Notes: generated from the letters alone by a model not told the origin. Shown: positions 18,492 through 28,179, counted from the stretch's first letter. The stretch is DNA of 64,000 bases from Selenomonas ruminantium subsp. ruminantium ATCC 12561 (GCF_000424065.1 NZ_AUJE01000004.1:101578-165577); one strand, 5' to 3'. A program made the numbers and translations.

Positions 18492-20090
18492 TTACTTTTT
18501 ATTTAAGACATCACGGTTCAGATATTTATCCAAAACGGACTCACTGGCCATTTCAGATGCTACCTGCTGGGAATTATCCCCTTCCCGCGTTACCGTATCT
18601 GCCTGTTCTTCTACAGCAGCTTCTTTCTGCTGCTCTGCTGTCGCATTTTCTTCATTGAGGTCTACTTTTTTCATTGCAGCCTTTTCCTGCTGACCTTTTC
18701 TGTAGAACTCCTGCATCTCGTTGGTCATATCCGCCTGAGAAGCACTGTTTTCGTCCACCAATCGCGGTGTAACCAAAATAATCAATTCCTGACGATTCCG
18801 GGATTTCGAGGTGTACTTGAAAAATTCACCAATGATGGGAATGTCACCCAGGAAGGGGAACTTGCGTACAACCTTATACTCCCGCGAATCCATCAGACCA
18901 CCAATAACCATGGTGGAACCAGAAGTCGCTGTGACCACCGCATCAGCCCGTCGTTTATCCAAAATCGGCTGGTTATCCACGGTTTCCCCACTTGGCATGC
19001 TGACCTCGGTATGAATCGATGAAACAATACGATTTTCCGCATCGACCAACGGTTTGAACTGCAGGATAATACCATAATCCTTGAATTCTGTCTTGGGATT
19101 ACCATTACTGTCCCTGGTTGTATAGGGAATCTCACCACCGACCTGAATCACAGCTTCTTCCCCACTCATCGTCGTAATGCTGGGACGAGAGAGAATCTTT
19201 GCCTTGTTCTGCGTAATCAAAGCCCGCAGAGCCACATTAATGTCACTATGATGTTCGGTCAACCATTTCCAAGGATTATTACGGAAGGTTGTACTGCCGC
19301 CCGGACCATAGGACTGTCCGCCGTAAAATACCCCCGGCGAATTGCCAAGGTATGAGCCGGAAGATGTGTCGGAAGATAAGTAGTCGGAAGCTGAGCCATA
19401 GACAAAACCCACATCCGAATTTTCTGTAGGATTGATGGCGACCACCTGTGCTTCCAAGCGGATTTGGGAAGGATGGCGCAGGTGCAACAGGTCAATTACC
19501 GTCCCCGTTGAGGAAAAATTATTTCCCCCGACTGCACCGGAGCGCGAATCCATACCAGATATTTGTGCCTGCATACGCATATTGGCATTGCTGCCTACAC
19601 TGAGACTTCCATTCGCAGCTGTATCCTGTTTCACAAATAATTGTGCCGTCCGTACGGCCAAATTGCGTTCATACTGATTTTCCACTGTGCCGGTAAGCAA
19701 AATCTTGCCGTCAACCATTTTAACGCGTACCCCCGGCAAACCGATGGCGCTTTCAATGACTTTGGCCTGTCCTTCATCTTCGGGAGATACACCGACAATA
19801 TATTCATACCGCGCCCCATCGACGCCCCAAACAAACAGGGAAGTCGTGCCAGCCTTATGCGCAACCAACAAAAATTCCGTTCGCGACGAGGGCACGCGCA
19901 CAATCGTCGCAATTTCCGGGTCACCGACAGCAATACGGGCAATGGAGGTCGGCATAGATACATAACGAGAGCTGTGCACCCCGACGGATAATAACTCCGC
20001 TGCCGAAACGTTTGCTGTCCAAAGACAAAACAGGGCAAATAGTCCAATGATGATGTTCAAATTTTTCCGTTTCAAGCCGTCCACCCTCAC
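18492..20090 (-). CDS. cpaC: CpaC/RcpA-type secretin (outer-membrane pilus channel)
   Basis: 532 residues. After an N-terminal signal sequence come the pilus N-terminal domain (SVGVHSSRYVSMPTSIARIAVGDPEIA), a BON-like segment (VKMVDGKILLTGTVENQYERNLA) and the secretin domain (about 215-450) ending in the signature VIGGLMDSREYKVVRKFPFLGDIP. A Glu/Gln-rich tail follows. Secretins form the outer-membrane pore, so the host is diderm. The reading frame overlaps cpaB by four bases. The start could be GTG 20090 or a TTG at 20075 that gives a cleaner signal peptide. Confidence 0.92.
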   Translation of the reverse strand: MRVDGLKRKNLNIIIGLFALFCLWTANVSAAELLSVGVHSSRYVSMPTSIARIAVGDPEIATIVRVPSSRTEFLLVAHKAGTTSLFVWGVDGARYEYIVGVSPEDEGQAKVIESAIGLPGVRVKMVDGKILLTGTVENQYERNLAVRTAQLFVKQDTAANGSLSVGSNANMRMQAQISGMDSRSGAVGGNNFSSTGTVIDLLHLRHPSQIRLEAQVVAINPTENSDVGFVYGSASDYLSSDTSSGSYLGNSPGVFYGGQSYGPGGSTTFRNNPWKWLTEHHSDINVALRALITQNKAKILSRPSITTMSGEEAVIQVGGEIPYTTRDSNGNPKTEFKDYGIILQFKPLVDAENRIVSSIHTEVSMPSGETVDNQPILDKRRADAVVTATSGSTMVIGGLMDSREYKVVRKFPFLGDIPIIGEFFKYTSKSRNRQELIILVTPRLVDENSASQADMTNEMQEFYRKGQQEKAAMKKVDLNEENATAEQQKEAAVEEQADTVTREGDNSQQVASEMASESVLDKYLNRDVLNKK

Positions 20091-21001
20091 TTCGCAGTAA
20101 CTTTATCGCCTTCAATGATTTCAAAGCCGCCTGAGGAACGGGGCGCCGCTGGTGCACTGGCTGCCGGTGCATGATAAGCCGGAGCCGGCGCAGGTGCCGC
20201 CGCTTCTGTACGCGCTTTGACTACTTCGTTTCCTTTGGACGACCGCAAGGTATAGGTCTCCAAAAAGTTTCCTGTTTCTGCTGTATGGAACGGACGCAGT
20301 GCCAAATAAATATCGCCTATAGCTGCTGCAGAAACCAGCTGCAGCATATCGTCCGGCTCCAAAGCCAATGTAGCCGTAGCTGGCTTTGCCTGACCTGCTT
20401 TTTCCTTGACCGTATCTTTTTCCTTTGCCGTGTCCTGATTAATCCCCAAAAGCAGAACATTCTTGAGCAGGAAGCGGCTGGTAGCTCCCTGATTGGTTTT
20501 CTCCACCAGAATTACATCCACGTAATCCCCCGGTTTAGCAAACCCTGCAACACCGGTAATCTCGCTGATTCCTACTGACACTGCCCGGCAGTTTTCCGGT
20601 ATTTCTCCTACAAAACCGACTTTGTTCTTGTCTACAATCAGTTTGGACAGGGTAACAATATCCCCGGCATAGATGGTCGAAGCTGCAGGCTGTCCCACTA
20701 CATCCTGCATGCTCATCATCGCGCCCCGCGGAACTGCATCTACTGGAATTTCCTTGATTTCCAGCATATCTTCCTGTATCACCGTACGGGAGGGTATATC
20801 ATCTTTAGCCATCACCACCTGTGTCATCGCTGTCTGTGTCTGTGCAGCAGGCACCGCCTTCTGCACATCTGCGGCCTTATTGCTCATCCCGGTCAAAGCC
20901 AGATAGACGACCAAAAATACCGCTACCGCCGTTCCCCCTGCCAGCATCAACAACTGTCTGGGCTGTAAATCGTTTAGTACATCCATTAGCTTGGAAAACA
21001 T
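20087..21001 (-). CDS. cpaB: CpaB/RcpC-like pilus assembly protein (SAF domain)
   Basis: About 304 residues: a membrane helix near the N-terminus (LLMLAGGTAVAVFLVVYLAL), an SAF domain (VVMAKDDIPSRTVIQEDMLEIKEIPVDAVPRGAM) and the RcpC/CpaB domain (VSVGISEITGVAGFAKPGDYVDVILVE), then a Pro/Ala-rich tail. It is periplasmic and thought to support the secretin. It is the first gene of the eleven-gene operon. I prefer the ATG at 21001, which has AGGGG six to seven bases upstream, over an upstream GTG at 21037. Confidence 0.85.
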   Translation of the reverse strand: MFSKLMDVLNDLQPRQLLMLAGGTAVAVFLVVYLALTGMSNKAADVQKAVPAAQTQTAMTQVVMAKDDIPSRTVIQEDMLEIKEIPVDAVPRGAMMSMQDVVGQPAASTIYAGDIVTLSKLIVDKNKVGFVGEIPENCRAVSVGISEITGVAGFAKPGDYVDVILVEKTNQGATSRFLLKNVLLLGINQDTAKEKDTVKEKAGQAKPATATLALEPDDMLQLVSAAAIGDIYLALRPFHTAETGNFLETYTLRSSKGNEVVKARTEAAAPAPAPAYHAPAASAPAAPRSSGGFEIIEGDKVTAK

Positions 21002-21080
21002 CGGCATCCCCTTCATTCCTGTATTATTTTTTGACACCCCATTGTAAATTGTCTATTTATTTTAATTATTTCTTTCTTTA

Positions 21081-21109
21081 ATTATATCACCCTGCTGAAA
21101 AATTCGCAA
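21081..21109 (-). promoter_or_regulatory. Putative sigma-70 promoter of the Tad operon
   Basis: On the minus strand TTGCGA (21109-21104) and TATAAT (21086-21081) are separated by 17 bases, 80 bp upstream of the cpaB start. The 291-bp divergent region it sits in is very AT-rich. A plus-strand TATAAT at 21273-21278 could serve the GGDEF gene. Confidence 0.6.
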
Positions 21110-21328
21110 TAATTACACGTCATGCAACGAAATAAATATGACATCTGCTCATCGATTCGTAAAAAGTATTATGCATAACATTCGCTTTTTTGAAATAAAA
21201 TCCTCTCTAAATACAATAAATATTTTCTCCATCTCTACTACTTTATTTACTGAAAATCTTCACTTTTTATGATATAATGTTATAAATATTAAAATTATCA
21301 AACAACAATAAAAACGAGGTGTAGCTTT

Positions 21329-22942
21329 ATGGGTCGAAGAAGTATTCATAAAAAATTATTCCTGCTCTTAACCCTGATGGGCATAATCCCCATTGCAGTA
21401 GTGCTCGTTTACAGCGGATTTCGGCTGGCCGACCACATGGAACAACATGCCAAGAACACCGGCTGGCTGAATAATACCATTGTCAACGAACATCTGAGCA
21501 ACATACTCCAAAATAATTTCTATACCCTGCATACCATTGCCGATGCACCAACCATCAAGAAATATCTGACCACCGGCAGCCCGGAAGATGAAGCGGCCCT
21601 TCTCCAATTGATTCGCAGCAATGATAACTTGTTCCGTGACAATAATATCACGGCAGTCACCAATACTGCCGGACAACAGTTACTCCGCAGTGATGGTTCT
21701 CCGCTCGTCGATGTCAGCCAGCGCCGGCATTTTCAGGAAGCCATGGCCGGACGGGATTATGCTTCCGATATTATTGTCAGCATGTCCACCGGCAAGATGA
21801 TGATTGTTCTGGAAGTCCCCGTATTCAATGACCAGCGACAGCCCATCGGCATGCTGCAAAGGAATTTGACGCTGGATAACCTTCAGGAGTTCATTACCAA
21901 ACAAAGCGTGAATGATATCTCCATTCTGGTTCTTGACCAGGAAAACAAGGTCATTGCCAACTCTCATCCGGATGCAGACGAGCCGGAAGATCCGGATTAC
22001 TACAAAAAAATAATTCGCGTGATGGACGAAGAAAACGGCGTTGCCCGCATTGAACTGCTGGGAAAAAATTACTTTGTTACCTGTTCGCGCAATCAGCTGA
22101 CCCACTGGAGTGTGGCGACTATTCAGCCGGCCAGCGTAGTTTACCGCACAGCCAACGAGGAAGTTGCCCGTGTCGGCATTATCGGCCTGCTGCTGCTGAT
22201 TTTAGTCAGCATTTCGGCGCATATCATGGCCACCCGCCTAACCATTCCCATTCGCAAAATCTGCAAGGTGGTCACCGATATCGTCAAAGGCAATGATGAT
22301 GAAAAACAGCTCAGCATCCTCTCCGAAGATGAACTCGGTGAAATGGCTATGGCCATCAACGAAATCCGCGCCATACGCAACAATATGAAACAGGAAAATG
22401 AAACCGACGCCCTGACCGGCCTTGCCAGCCGCGCTGCTGTAGAATCCATTTGCCGCCAGCGGCTGCAGGAATACGAAGAATCCTTCGCGCCCGGTATGAT
22501 GGCCATTTTCCTTATCGATTTGGATAACTTCAAAAAAGCCACCAAGGAAGACGGTCACCAGTACGGCAACCGTATCTTGCAAAAATTTGCGCAGGGTCTA
22601 AAGGATATATTCCGTTCTTATGATACAGTCGGTCATCTCGACAGCGATGAGTTTGTTGTCATCATCGACCATCAGAAGGATTTGACCATCATCAAACGCA
22701 AGGCGGAAGAAATCAATAAAATGGCCCGCGAGCTCATGATTGGTGACACGAATGCCGGCATCAGCGCCAGCATCGGCATTGCCGTATCCCCGCAGAACGG
22801 CAAGACCTACAATCACCTGTTCCATGCGGCAGACCTGGCGCTGTTCGCCGCCAAGGAAAAAGGCCGCAACAGCTACCATATCGCCGGTGAAGACGAAGGC
22901 GAATTTGTCGGTCTGGAAAACCAAACGGACAGCCAATCCTAA
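21329..22942 (+). CDS. Membrane GGDEF protein with extracytoplasmic Cache-type sensor; altered active site
   Basis: 537 residues: a membrane helix (about 9-31), a periplasmic Cache-like sensor (about 35-275), a second helix (about 282-303), HAMP (about 300-350) and a GGDEF domain (about 355-525). Asp397 of the metal site is present. The signature, however, is DSDEF (438-442), and the guanine-contacting Asn and Asp of active enzymes are Thr405 and Asn414. The inhibitory-site motif RSYD (429-432) is intact, exactly five residues before the signature. It may bind c-di-GMP rather than make it. It is divergent from the Tad pilus operon. Confidence 0.87.
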   Translation: MGRRSIHKKLFLLLTLMGIIPIAVVLVYSGFRLADHMEQHAKNTGWLNNTIVNEHLSNILQNNFYTLHTIADAPTIKKYLTTGSPEDEAALLQLIRSNDNLFRDNNITAVTNTAGQQLLRSDGSPLVDVSQRRHFQEAMAGRDYASDIIVSMSTGKMMIVLEVPVFNDQRQPIGMLQRNLTLDNLQEFITKQSVNDISILVLDQENKVIANSHPDADEPEDPDYYKKIIRVMDEENGVARIELLGKNYFVTCSRNQLTHWSVATIQPASVVYRTANEEVARVGIIGLLLLILVSISAHIMATRLTIPIRKICKVVTDIVKGNDDEKQLSILSEDELGEMAMAINEIRAIRNNMKQENETDALTGLASRAAVESICRQRLQEYEESFAPGMMAIFLIDLDNFKKATKEDGHQYGNRILQKFAQGLKDIFRSYDTVGHLDSDEFVVIIDHQKDLTIIKRKAEEINKMARELMIGDTNAGISASIGIAVSPQNGKTYNHLFHAADLALFAAKEKGRNSYHIAGEDEGEFVGLENQTDSQS

Positions 22943-22952
22943 AGGAAAAACA

Positions 22953-22999
22953 AAAAAAGCTAAATCTGCATGCATTTCGCAGATTTAGCTTTTTTTATT
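22953..22999. terminator. Bidirectional terminator between GGDEF gene and ppx/gppA
   Basis: A 14-bp stem (22956-22969 with 22979-22992) flanked by an A-run and a T-run, lying between two converging genes. Confidence 0.88.
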
Positions 23000-23009
23000 T
23001 TACTTGATT

Positions 23010-23918
<909 letters not shown>

Positions 23919-23950
23919 ATATTGTTCTCCTGTTCACAATACGGCAAAAA

Positions 23951-24946
23951 TCAGCGTTTCAAGCCGCTGCCCGTGATGGGAATAACCACCTTGTAGTTAT
24001 CCGGCTTGCCATCAGCAAAGAACTTCTCTGCCCCAGCCAAAGCAGCTGCAGACGTCAGTTCTGCATATACGCCCTTGGAGCCTAAATACTTCTTGGCCTT
24101 GAGAATCTCTGCGTCCTCAACCGTCACCACATCACCGCCGGTTTGTTTGAGGATTTCCAGCATGGTGGTAATTCGTTTCGGCCGTTCAATGCGGATAGCA
24201 TGCGCAATGGTGGTCTTTTTCGGCTGTTCCTCTACAACCTTGAATGCTTCATAGAGCGGTGCACACTTGGAACTCTGTACCGCCACAAAATGCGGCAGAC
24301 GGCCCAGTTCCATAAAACCTAAATACAGGCCAATCATCATCGTGCCGTTGCCTACAGGCATGAAGATATATTCAGGAATCTTGTTGCCCAGCTGCTTGTA
24401 GATTTCCTTGGCCATGGGGCGCATGCCTTCAAAGAACAGCGGATTATACACATGGGAAGCATAATACGCATCGCCCAGTTCCTTCTTGACAGCGGCACAG
24501 GTGCTCATGCGGCCATTGGGTACTTTAACGATCTTGGCTCCATAAGCCTCAATCTGCTTGGACATTTCCGGGGAAATATCATCCGGCACATAGACGGTAC
24601 ATTCCATTCCGGCTGCCGCTGCATAAGCAGCCATCGAAGCCCCGGCATTGCCTGCAGAATCCAGCGCAATTTTCTTAATGCCCAGATGATGAATCTCATT
24701 GATCAGGGTATGGGCACCTCTGTCTTTGAAAGAACCCGTGGGCTGCAGATTTTCCAGTTTCAGGAGCACTTCCAGTTTACCTGCTTTAATGGGCAGCAGC
24801 GGTGTTTCTACTTCGCCCAAAGTAATCTCCTGATGCACTTCATCCATCGGATCTTTATGCAAACGGAACATACCACCGCACTCGCAGACATAAGAGTGCG
24901 TGTTCAATGGATAAGGTTTCTTACATTTTTCACAATAAAAATACAT
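23951..24946 (-). CDS. Threonine synthase-like PLP enzyme with N-terminal zinc ribbon
   Basis: 331 residues. The N-terminus has a Cys cluster (Cys5, Cys8, Cys21, Cys23) like the rubredoxin-type knuckle of class I threonine synthases. The fold type II PLP core has the cofactor lysine Lys74 in GSFKDRGA, SAGNAGASMAAYAAAAG, and the phosphate-binding PVGNGTMM. Threonine synthase converts O-phosphohomoserine to threonine. The protein is somewhat short (usual 350-400), and related fold-II lyases share these motifs, so the exact substrate is unsettled. GGGAGGAA precedes the ATG. Confidence 0.78.
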   Translation of the reverse strand: MYFYCEKCKKPYPLNTHSYVCECGGMFRLHKDPMDEVHQEITLGEVETPLLPIKAGKLEVLLKLENLQPTGSFKDRGAHTLINEIHHLGIKKIALDSAGNAGASMAAYAAAAGMECTVYVPDDISPEMSKQIEAYGAKIVKVPNGRMSTCAAVKKELGDAYYASHVYNPLFFEGMRPMAKEIYKQLGNKIPEYIFMPVGNGTMMIGLYLGFMELGRLPHFVAVQSSKCAPLYEAFKVVEEQPKKTTIAHAIRIERPKRITTMLEILKQTGGDVVTVEDAEILKAKKYLGSKGVYAELTSAAALAGAEKFFADGKPDNYKVVIPITGSGLKR

Positions 24947-25085
24947 GGCAATTCCTCCCCCATAGATTGCTCAAAATCATGCTGATTGTGTATTCGTATG
25001 CTATTTTAATATATTCGCTATTCATGCCGCAATCCCTTTTTTCTCCCGTATTTTCCACAAATTTACAGAAAATGTAATTTTTCTA

Positions 25086-25114
25086 TTGAAATCAAATGGC
25101 AAGTGTTGTATTAT
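25086..25114 (+). promoter_or_regulatory. Putative sigma-70 promoter
   Basis: TTGAAA (25086-25091), 17 bases, TATTAT (25109-25114). It would start a roughly 115-nt leader ahead of the gene at 25236. Confidence 0.6.
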
Positions 25115-25116
25115 AA

Positions 25117-25208
25117 AAGAGGGAGAACAACGACATCTAGTATGTTGTTGTAGGCAGAAGGTATAGAGGCGGCAAAAGCGGGAACGTTCGGTAGTTCCCG
25201 CTTTTGTA
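25117..25208 (+). ncRNA. Structured leader ending in a terminator-like hairpin
   Basis: Downstream of the promoter there is a small hairpin (AACAAC with GTTGTT around 25124-25149), a purine-rich linker, and then a perfect 13-bp stem (25173-25185 with 25194-25206) whose tail is interrupted (TATTGCCTATTTTT). GGCA at 25153-25156 can also pair with TGCC at 25209-25212, giving an alternative long-range helix. This is the architecture of a riboswitch or attenuator, but it matches no class I know. Confidence 0.5.
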
Positions 25209-25235
25209 TTGCCTATTTTTATAAGGATGTGTGAT

Positions 25236-25832
25236 ATGGAAAATAAAATTTACGCCCTAATGGGGGCCCAGGCTTCTGGAAAAGCTGCTATGGCGGCCCA
25301 GCTATTAGACATCGGTATTCATTTCATACCAGTTTACACCACCCAGGATTTCAGTATACAAAAACGCACCCGTTACCATAGCCCCCGCGGACGTCTCTTT
25401 CACACGGTTCCCCGCGAGGAATTCAACCCGATGGATTTTGTCGTAGAATTCACGCACAAAGGGGAATACTATGGCTACCGCAAGGATGATATCCTCAATT
25501 CCCTCAGAGATCACACCATCAGCGTGATTATTTTGGAGATAGAGGGACTGAAGCCCATGAGCAAGCTAATCAAGAAAAAGCTGGAAACCATCTACCTGAT
25601 GGCCGATTATGTGACCTTAGTGGATCGTCTCCTGCGTCTGGGCTACACAAATGATGAAATAAAATATCACCTGCAATATGCTGAAAACAACAAAGAATTC
25701 GATTTATGGAAAATCTGTAATCATATCATTCGCAACACCTGTGCTAAGGAAACCGCTCTTATCCAGCTTTTAAGCCTTATGGGGCTGACCACTCTGCTGC
25801 CGCAGGAAGAATTTGATCAACTGACAAAATAA
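25236..25832 (+). CDS. Guanylate kinase-like P-loop protein
   Basis: 198 residues resembling guanylate kinase in order of elements: P-loop (LMGAQASGKAAM, residues 8-19), TTQDF, a segment YHSPRGRLFHTVPREEF similar to the YHFV-x-REEF of Gmk, then FTHKGEYYGYRKDDI and ISVIILEIEGL. The GMP-binding pattern TTRxPRxGE is not conserved, and the P-loop ends GKAA rather than GKS/T. GMP kinase activity is therefore doubtful. The ATG at 25236 follows AAGGATG. It is preceded by a structured leader and followed 20 bp later by a secreted protein gene. Confidence 0.6.
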   Translation: MENKIYALMGAQASGKAAMAAQLLDIGIHFIPVYTTQDFSIQKRTRYHSPRGRLFHTVPREEFNPMDFVVEFTHKGEYYGYRKDDILNSLRDHTISVIILEIEGLKPMSKLIKKKLETIYLMADYVTLVDRLLRLGYTNDEIKYHLQYAENNKEFDLWKICNHIIRNTCAKETALIQLLSLMGLTTLLPQEEFDQLTK

Positions 25833-25852
25833 GAGAATGGAGGAGGATTTTT

Positions 25853-26356
25853 ATGGGCAATTTTGGAAAACTTGCAGGCAGATTTTTTTTGGCTTTGTTG
25901 TTTTTTACGGTATCCCAGCTGGGATTGGTCTGTGCATTGCCTGAGAGCGGACAAATTGCAGCAGCAAAGGGGATTTTATCCCAGGAGCGGATAAATGACT
26001 TTTGCGGTTTTTGGGAGGAGTCCCAGGATAAAATCGTCAGAATCAACGTCACCACGGCCGAGGAGGGTTGGTTTGGCATTGAGGTTTCCTGGCGGAGGAA
26101 CAGCCGTCAGGTGGATATGTGGACGATGACCGCCAGACCGATAAACACCGATACACTGGAGTATGCCGACTGCAGTCATTATCTTCTCACCTATGGCCCA
26201 CAGTATATCGAAAAAGAGGAACTTCTCTACAAAGATGGCACCGGAAAAATTCAGCTGTCGGGCAAAGATGTGCTGACCTGGCAGGATGACCAGGAACACA
26301 AGGGCGACGGTTTCGTGTTTATCCCCCTGACTTCACCACTGGGCGGCGGCCTGTAA
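25853..26356 (+). CDS. Small secreted protein, unknown
   Basis: 167 residues with a clear N-terminal signal sequence (basic start, hydrophobic LAGRFFLALLFFTVSQLGLVCA). The mature part is about 140 residues, with conserved-looking WxxD and aromatic positions and one segment (GIEVSWRRNSRQVDMWTMTARPIN) suggesting a small beta-rich domain. I recognise no family. GGAGGA precedes the ATG, and the gene is probably cotranscribed with the guanylate-kinase-like gene. It ends at a strong hairpin. Confidence 0.65.
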   Translation: MGNFGKLAGRFFLALLFFTVSQLGLVCALPESGQIAAAKGILSQERINDFCGFWEESQDKIVRINVTTAEEGWFGIEVSWRRNSRQVDMWTMTARPINTDTLEYADCSHYLLTYGPQYIEKEELLYKDGTGKIQLSGKDVLTWQDDQEHKGDGFVFIPLTSPLGGGL

Positions 26357-26378
26357 GGAATTTAATCTGTAATTTTAT

Positions 26379-26416
26379 AAAATGAGCCTTCTCCTGAGGA
26401 GAAGGCTCATTTTTAT
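26379..26416. terminator. Bidirectional terminator before htpX
   Basis: A 16-bp perfect stem (26379-26394 with 26398-26413) with a 3-nt loop, flanked by A and T runs, between the converging secreted-protein gene and htpX. Confidence 0.9.
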
Positions 26417-26428
26417 TGTCGTTTGAAT

Positions 26429-27277
26429 TTATCGGCCGTTTGCCTGTGCACGCAGACGGGCAATGCGTTCGCTGGTCTGCGGATGCGTGCTGAACAGCTT
26501 GCTCATGGTCGAGCCAATCCCGCTGAACGGATTGATGATGAACATATGCGCCGTAGCCGGGGTGGCATCGCTCATCTGACGGCCATTCAAGGCATAATAC
26601 TCGATTTTTTCGAGAGCATCCGCCAGATAATTGGCATTGCCGCAGATTTCAGCACCATCATGGTCGGCTTCATACTCGCGGGAGCGGGAAATCGCCATCT
26701 GAATCAGGCTGGCAGCTAGTGGAGCAAGAAAGACCATCAAGAGGGCTGCAATCGGATTGCCGCCTTCGTCATCATCACTGCGGCCGCCGAAGAAGGCAAA
26801 GAACTGCGCCGTATAGGTGATTACCGTAGCCATCATCGCCGCAATCGTGCCCGTCAGAATATCGCGGTTCTTCACATGCGCCAGTTCATGTCCCAAAACG
26901 CCGGACAGTTCGTTATAGTCCAAAGCACGCATAATCCCCGTAGTTACCGCTACCGCTGCATGGGACGGATTACGGCCGGTCGCAAAGGCATTCGGCGTAT
27001 CCTCGTTGATGATGTAAACGCGCGGCATGGGAAGCTCTGCGTTAGCGGCCAGATTCTCTACCAGGCCATAGAGCTGCGGAGCTTCCTCCCGGCTGACTTC
27101 GCGGGCGTTGTACATCTTGAGCACCACCGAATCACTGAACCAGTAGGAAAAGAAATTCATGCCCAACGAAATCATGAGCATAAGCATCATGCCGCCCTTG
27201 CCGCCCACAAGACCGCCAATGAAAATCATAATGGCAGCCAGCAGCACCATCAGCATCAAGGTCTTCAAATTATTCAT
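26429..27277 (-). CDS. htpX: HtpX-like membrane metalloprotease (M48)
   Basis: 282 residues with two N-terminal helices (about 5-47), the zinc motif HELAHVKNRD, two further helices (about 145-200), and the third zinc ligand in SREYEADHDGA. HtpX proteases degrade misfolded inner-membrane proteins. The start overlaps the terC stop by eight bases, so the two are translationally coupled and share the Mn2+ riboswitch upstream of terC. That pairing suggests envelope quality control linked to metal stress. Confidence 0.92.
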   Translation of the reverse strand: MNNLKTLMLMVLLAAIMIFIGGLVGGKGGMMLMLMISLGMNFFSYWFSDSVVLKMYNAREVSREEAPQLYGLVENLAANAELPMPRVYIINEDTPNAFATGRNPSHAAVAVTTGIMRALDYNELSGVLGHELAHVKNRDILTGTIAAMMATVITYTAQFFAFFGGRSDDDEGGNPIAALLMVFLAPLAASLIQMAISRSREYEADHDGAEICGNANYLADALEKIEYYALNGRQMSDATPATAHMFIINPFSGIGSTMSKLFSTHPQTSERIARLRAQANGR

Positions 27278-27992
27278 TATCCGTCACTCCCAACTTTTCT
27301 GTTCTCGCATAGCGTCTGTTCAAATAATAACCGGTCCCCAAAACAATAGCGACAAAACCGACCTTCATCGCTAAAGCATAGGGTTCAAAATACATGCCCA
27401 AACCTTTGTCTGCCACCATAAGTTCTGCCGCCGTCCAACCCAGGATTGCCGCGCCACCATAGATAAGGGCAGGCACCTTCTGCATGAGCTTCAGGAAAAT
27501 CTGTGCCCCAAACAGCACGATGGGGATGGAGATCAACAGACCGCAGATGATAAGGCTCCACTTGCCTTCCGGCACTGTATTGGCCACACCAGCCAGCGAC
27601 AGGATATTGTCGATACTCATGATGAAGTCGGCAATCAGAATCGTGCGTACCGCCGCGCCAAAGCTTGCCGGTGCTTCGCCTTCCTCGTTATTTTCCTTAT
27701 GGTCGGTCAACAGTTTCACCGCAATGTAGAGAAGGGCCGCCCCGCCGATAAACTCGATATAAGGTGCCGCCAGCACGCTGGTGGCAAAAAGCGTACATAC
27801 AATGCGGATAAAGACCGCACCGAAGCCACCGATAAAGATGGCTTTTTTCTTGTGATGCTCCGGCAGATTCTTACAGGCCAGCGCAATCAAAATCGCATTG
27901 TCACCAGAAAGCAGAATATCCAAAAGCAGAATCCCCGATAATGCCGCAAACCATTCGGGACTGAACATCCCTGCAAATAAAGATTCCATCAT
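27270..27992 (-). CDS. TerC family integral membrane protein (putative metal exporter)
   Basis: 240 residues, with about seven membrane helices and the TerC signatures LLLDILLSGDNAILIALA and ADFIMSIDNILSLAG, each with acidic residues inside helices. TerC proteins behind yybP-ykoY riboswitches export Mn2+ or metallate exported enzymes. AAGGAG lies upstream. The riboswitch and promoter at 28030-28208 strongly support manganese control. The gene is coupled to htpX. Confidence 0.88.
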   Translation of the reverse strand: MMESLFAGMFSPEWFAALSGILLLDILLSGDNAILIALACKNLPEHHKKKAIFIGGFGAVFIRIVCTLFATSVLAAPYIEFIGGAALLYIAVKLLTDHKENNEEGEAPASFGAAVRTILIADFIMSIDNILSLAGVANTVPEGKWSLIICGLLISIPIVLFGAQIFLKLMQKVPALIYGGAAILGWTAAELMVADKGLGMYFEPYALAMKVGFVAIVLGTGYYLNRRYARTEKLGVTDNE

Positions 27993-28029
27993 AGCTGCTC
28001 AAACTCCTTTTTTCCAACAAAAATAAATA

Positions 28030-28175
28030 CCAAAAAGACCTCGCCCTACAAGCCGCCCGCAGGCCGCCTGTAAGACAAGGTCTTGCTTACTAAATTATAG
28101 TCGGCCATACCGGGTGCGATGCACCGTATTGACGATATCTGACCGTTCAGCTACTCCCCTTGTACGGGATTTATG
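28030..28175 (-). promoter_or_regulatory. yybP-ykoY (Mn2+) riboswitch with terminator
   Basis: The minus strand contains the class hallmark GGGGAGUAGC (complement at 28150-28159), a second conserved region ending GCAAGACCUUGUC, and a long GC-rich terminator stem (28032-28085) followed by TTTTT. In this class Mn2+ binding favours readthrough. It lies 38 bp before terC. I identified it by conserved blocks; a covariance-model search was not possible here. Confidence 0.87.
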
Positions 28176-28179
28176 CTAT

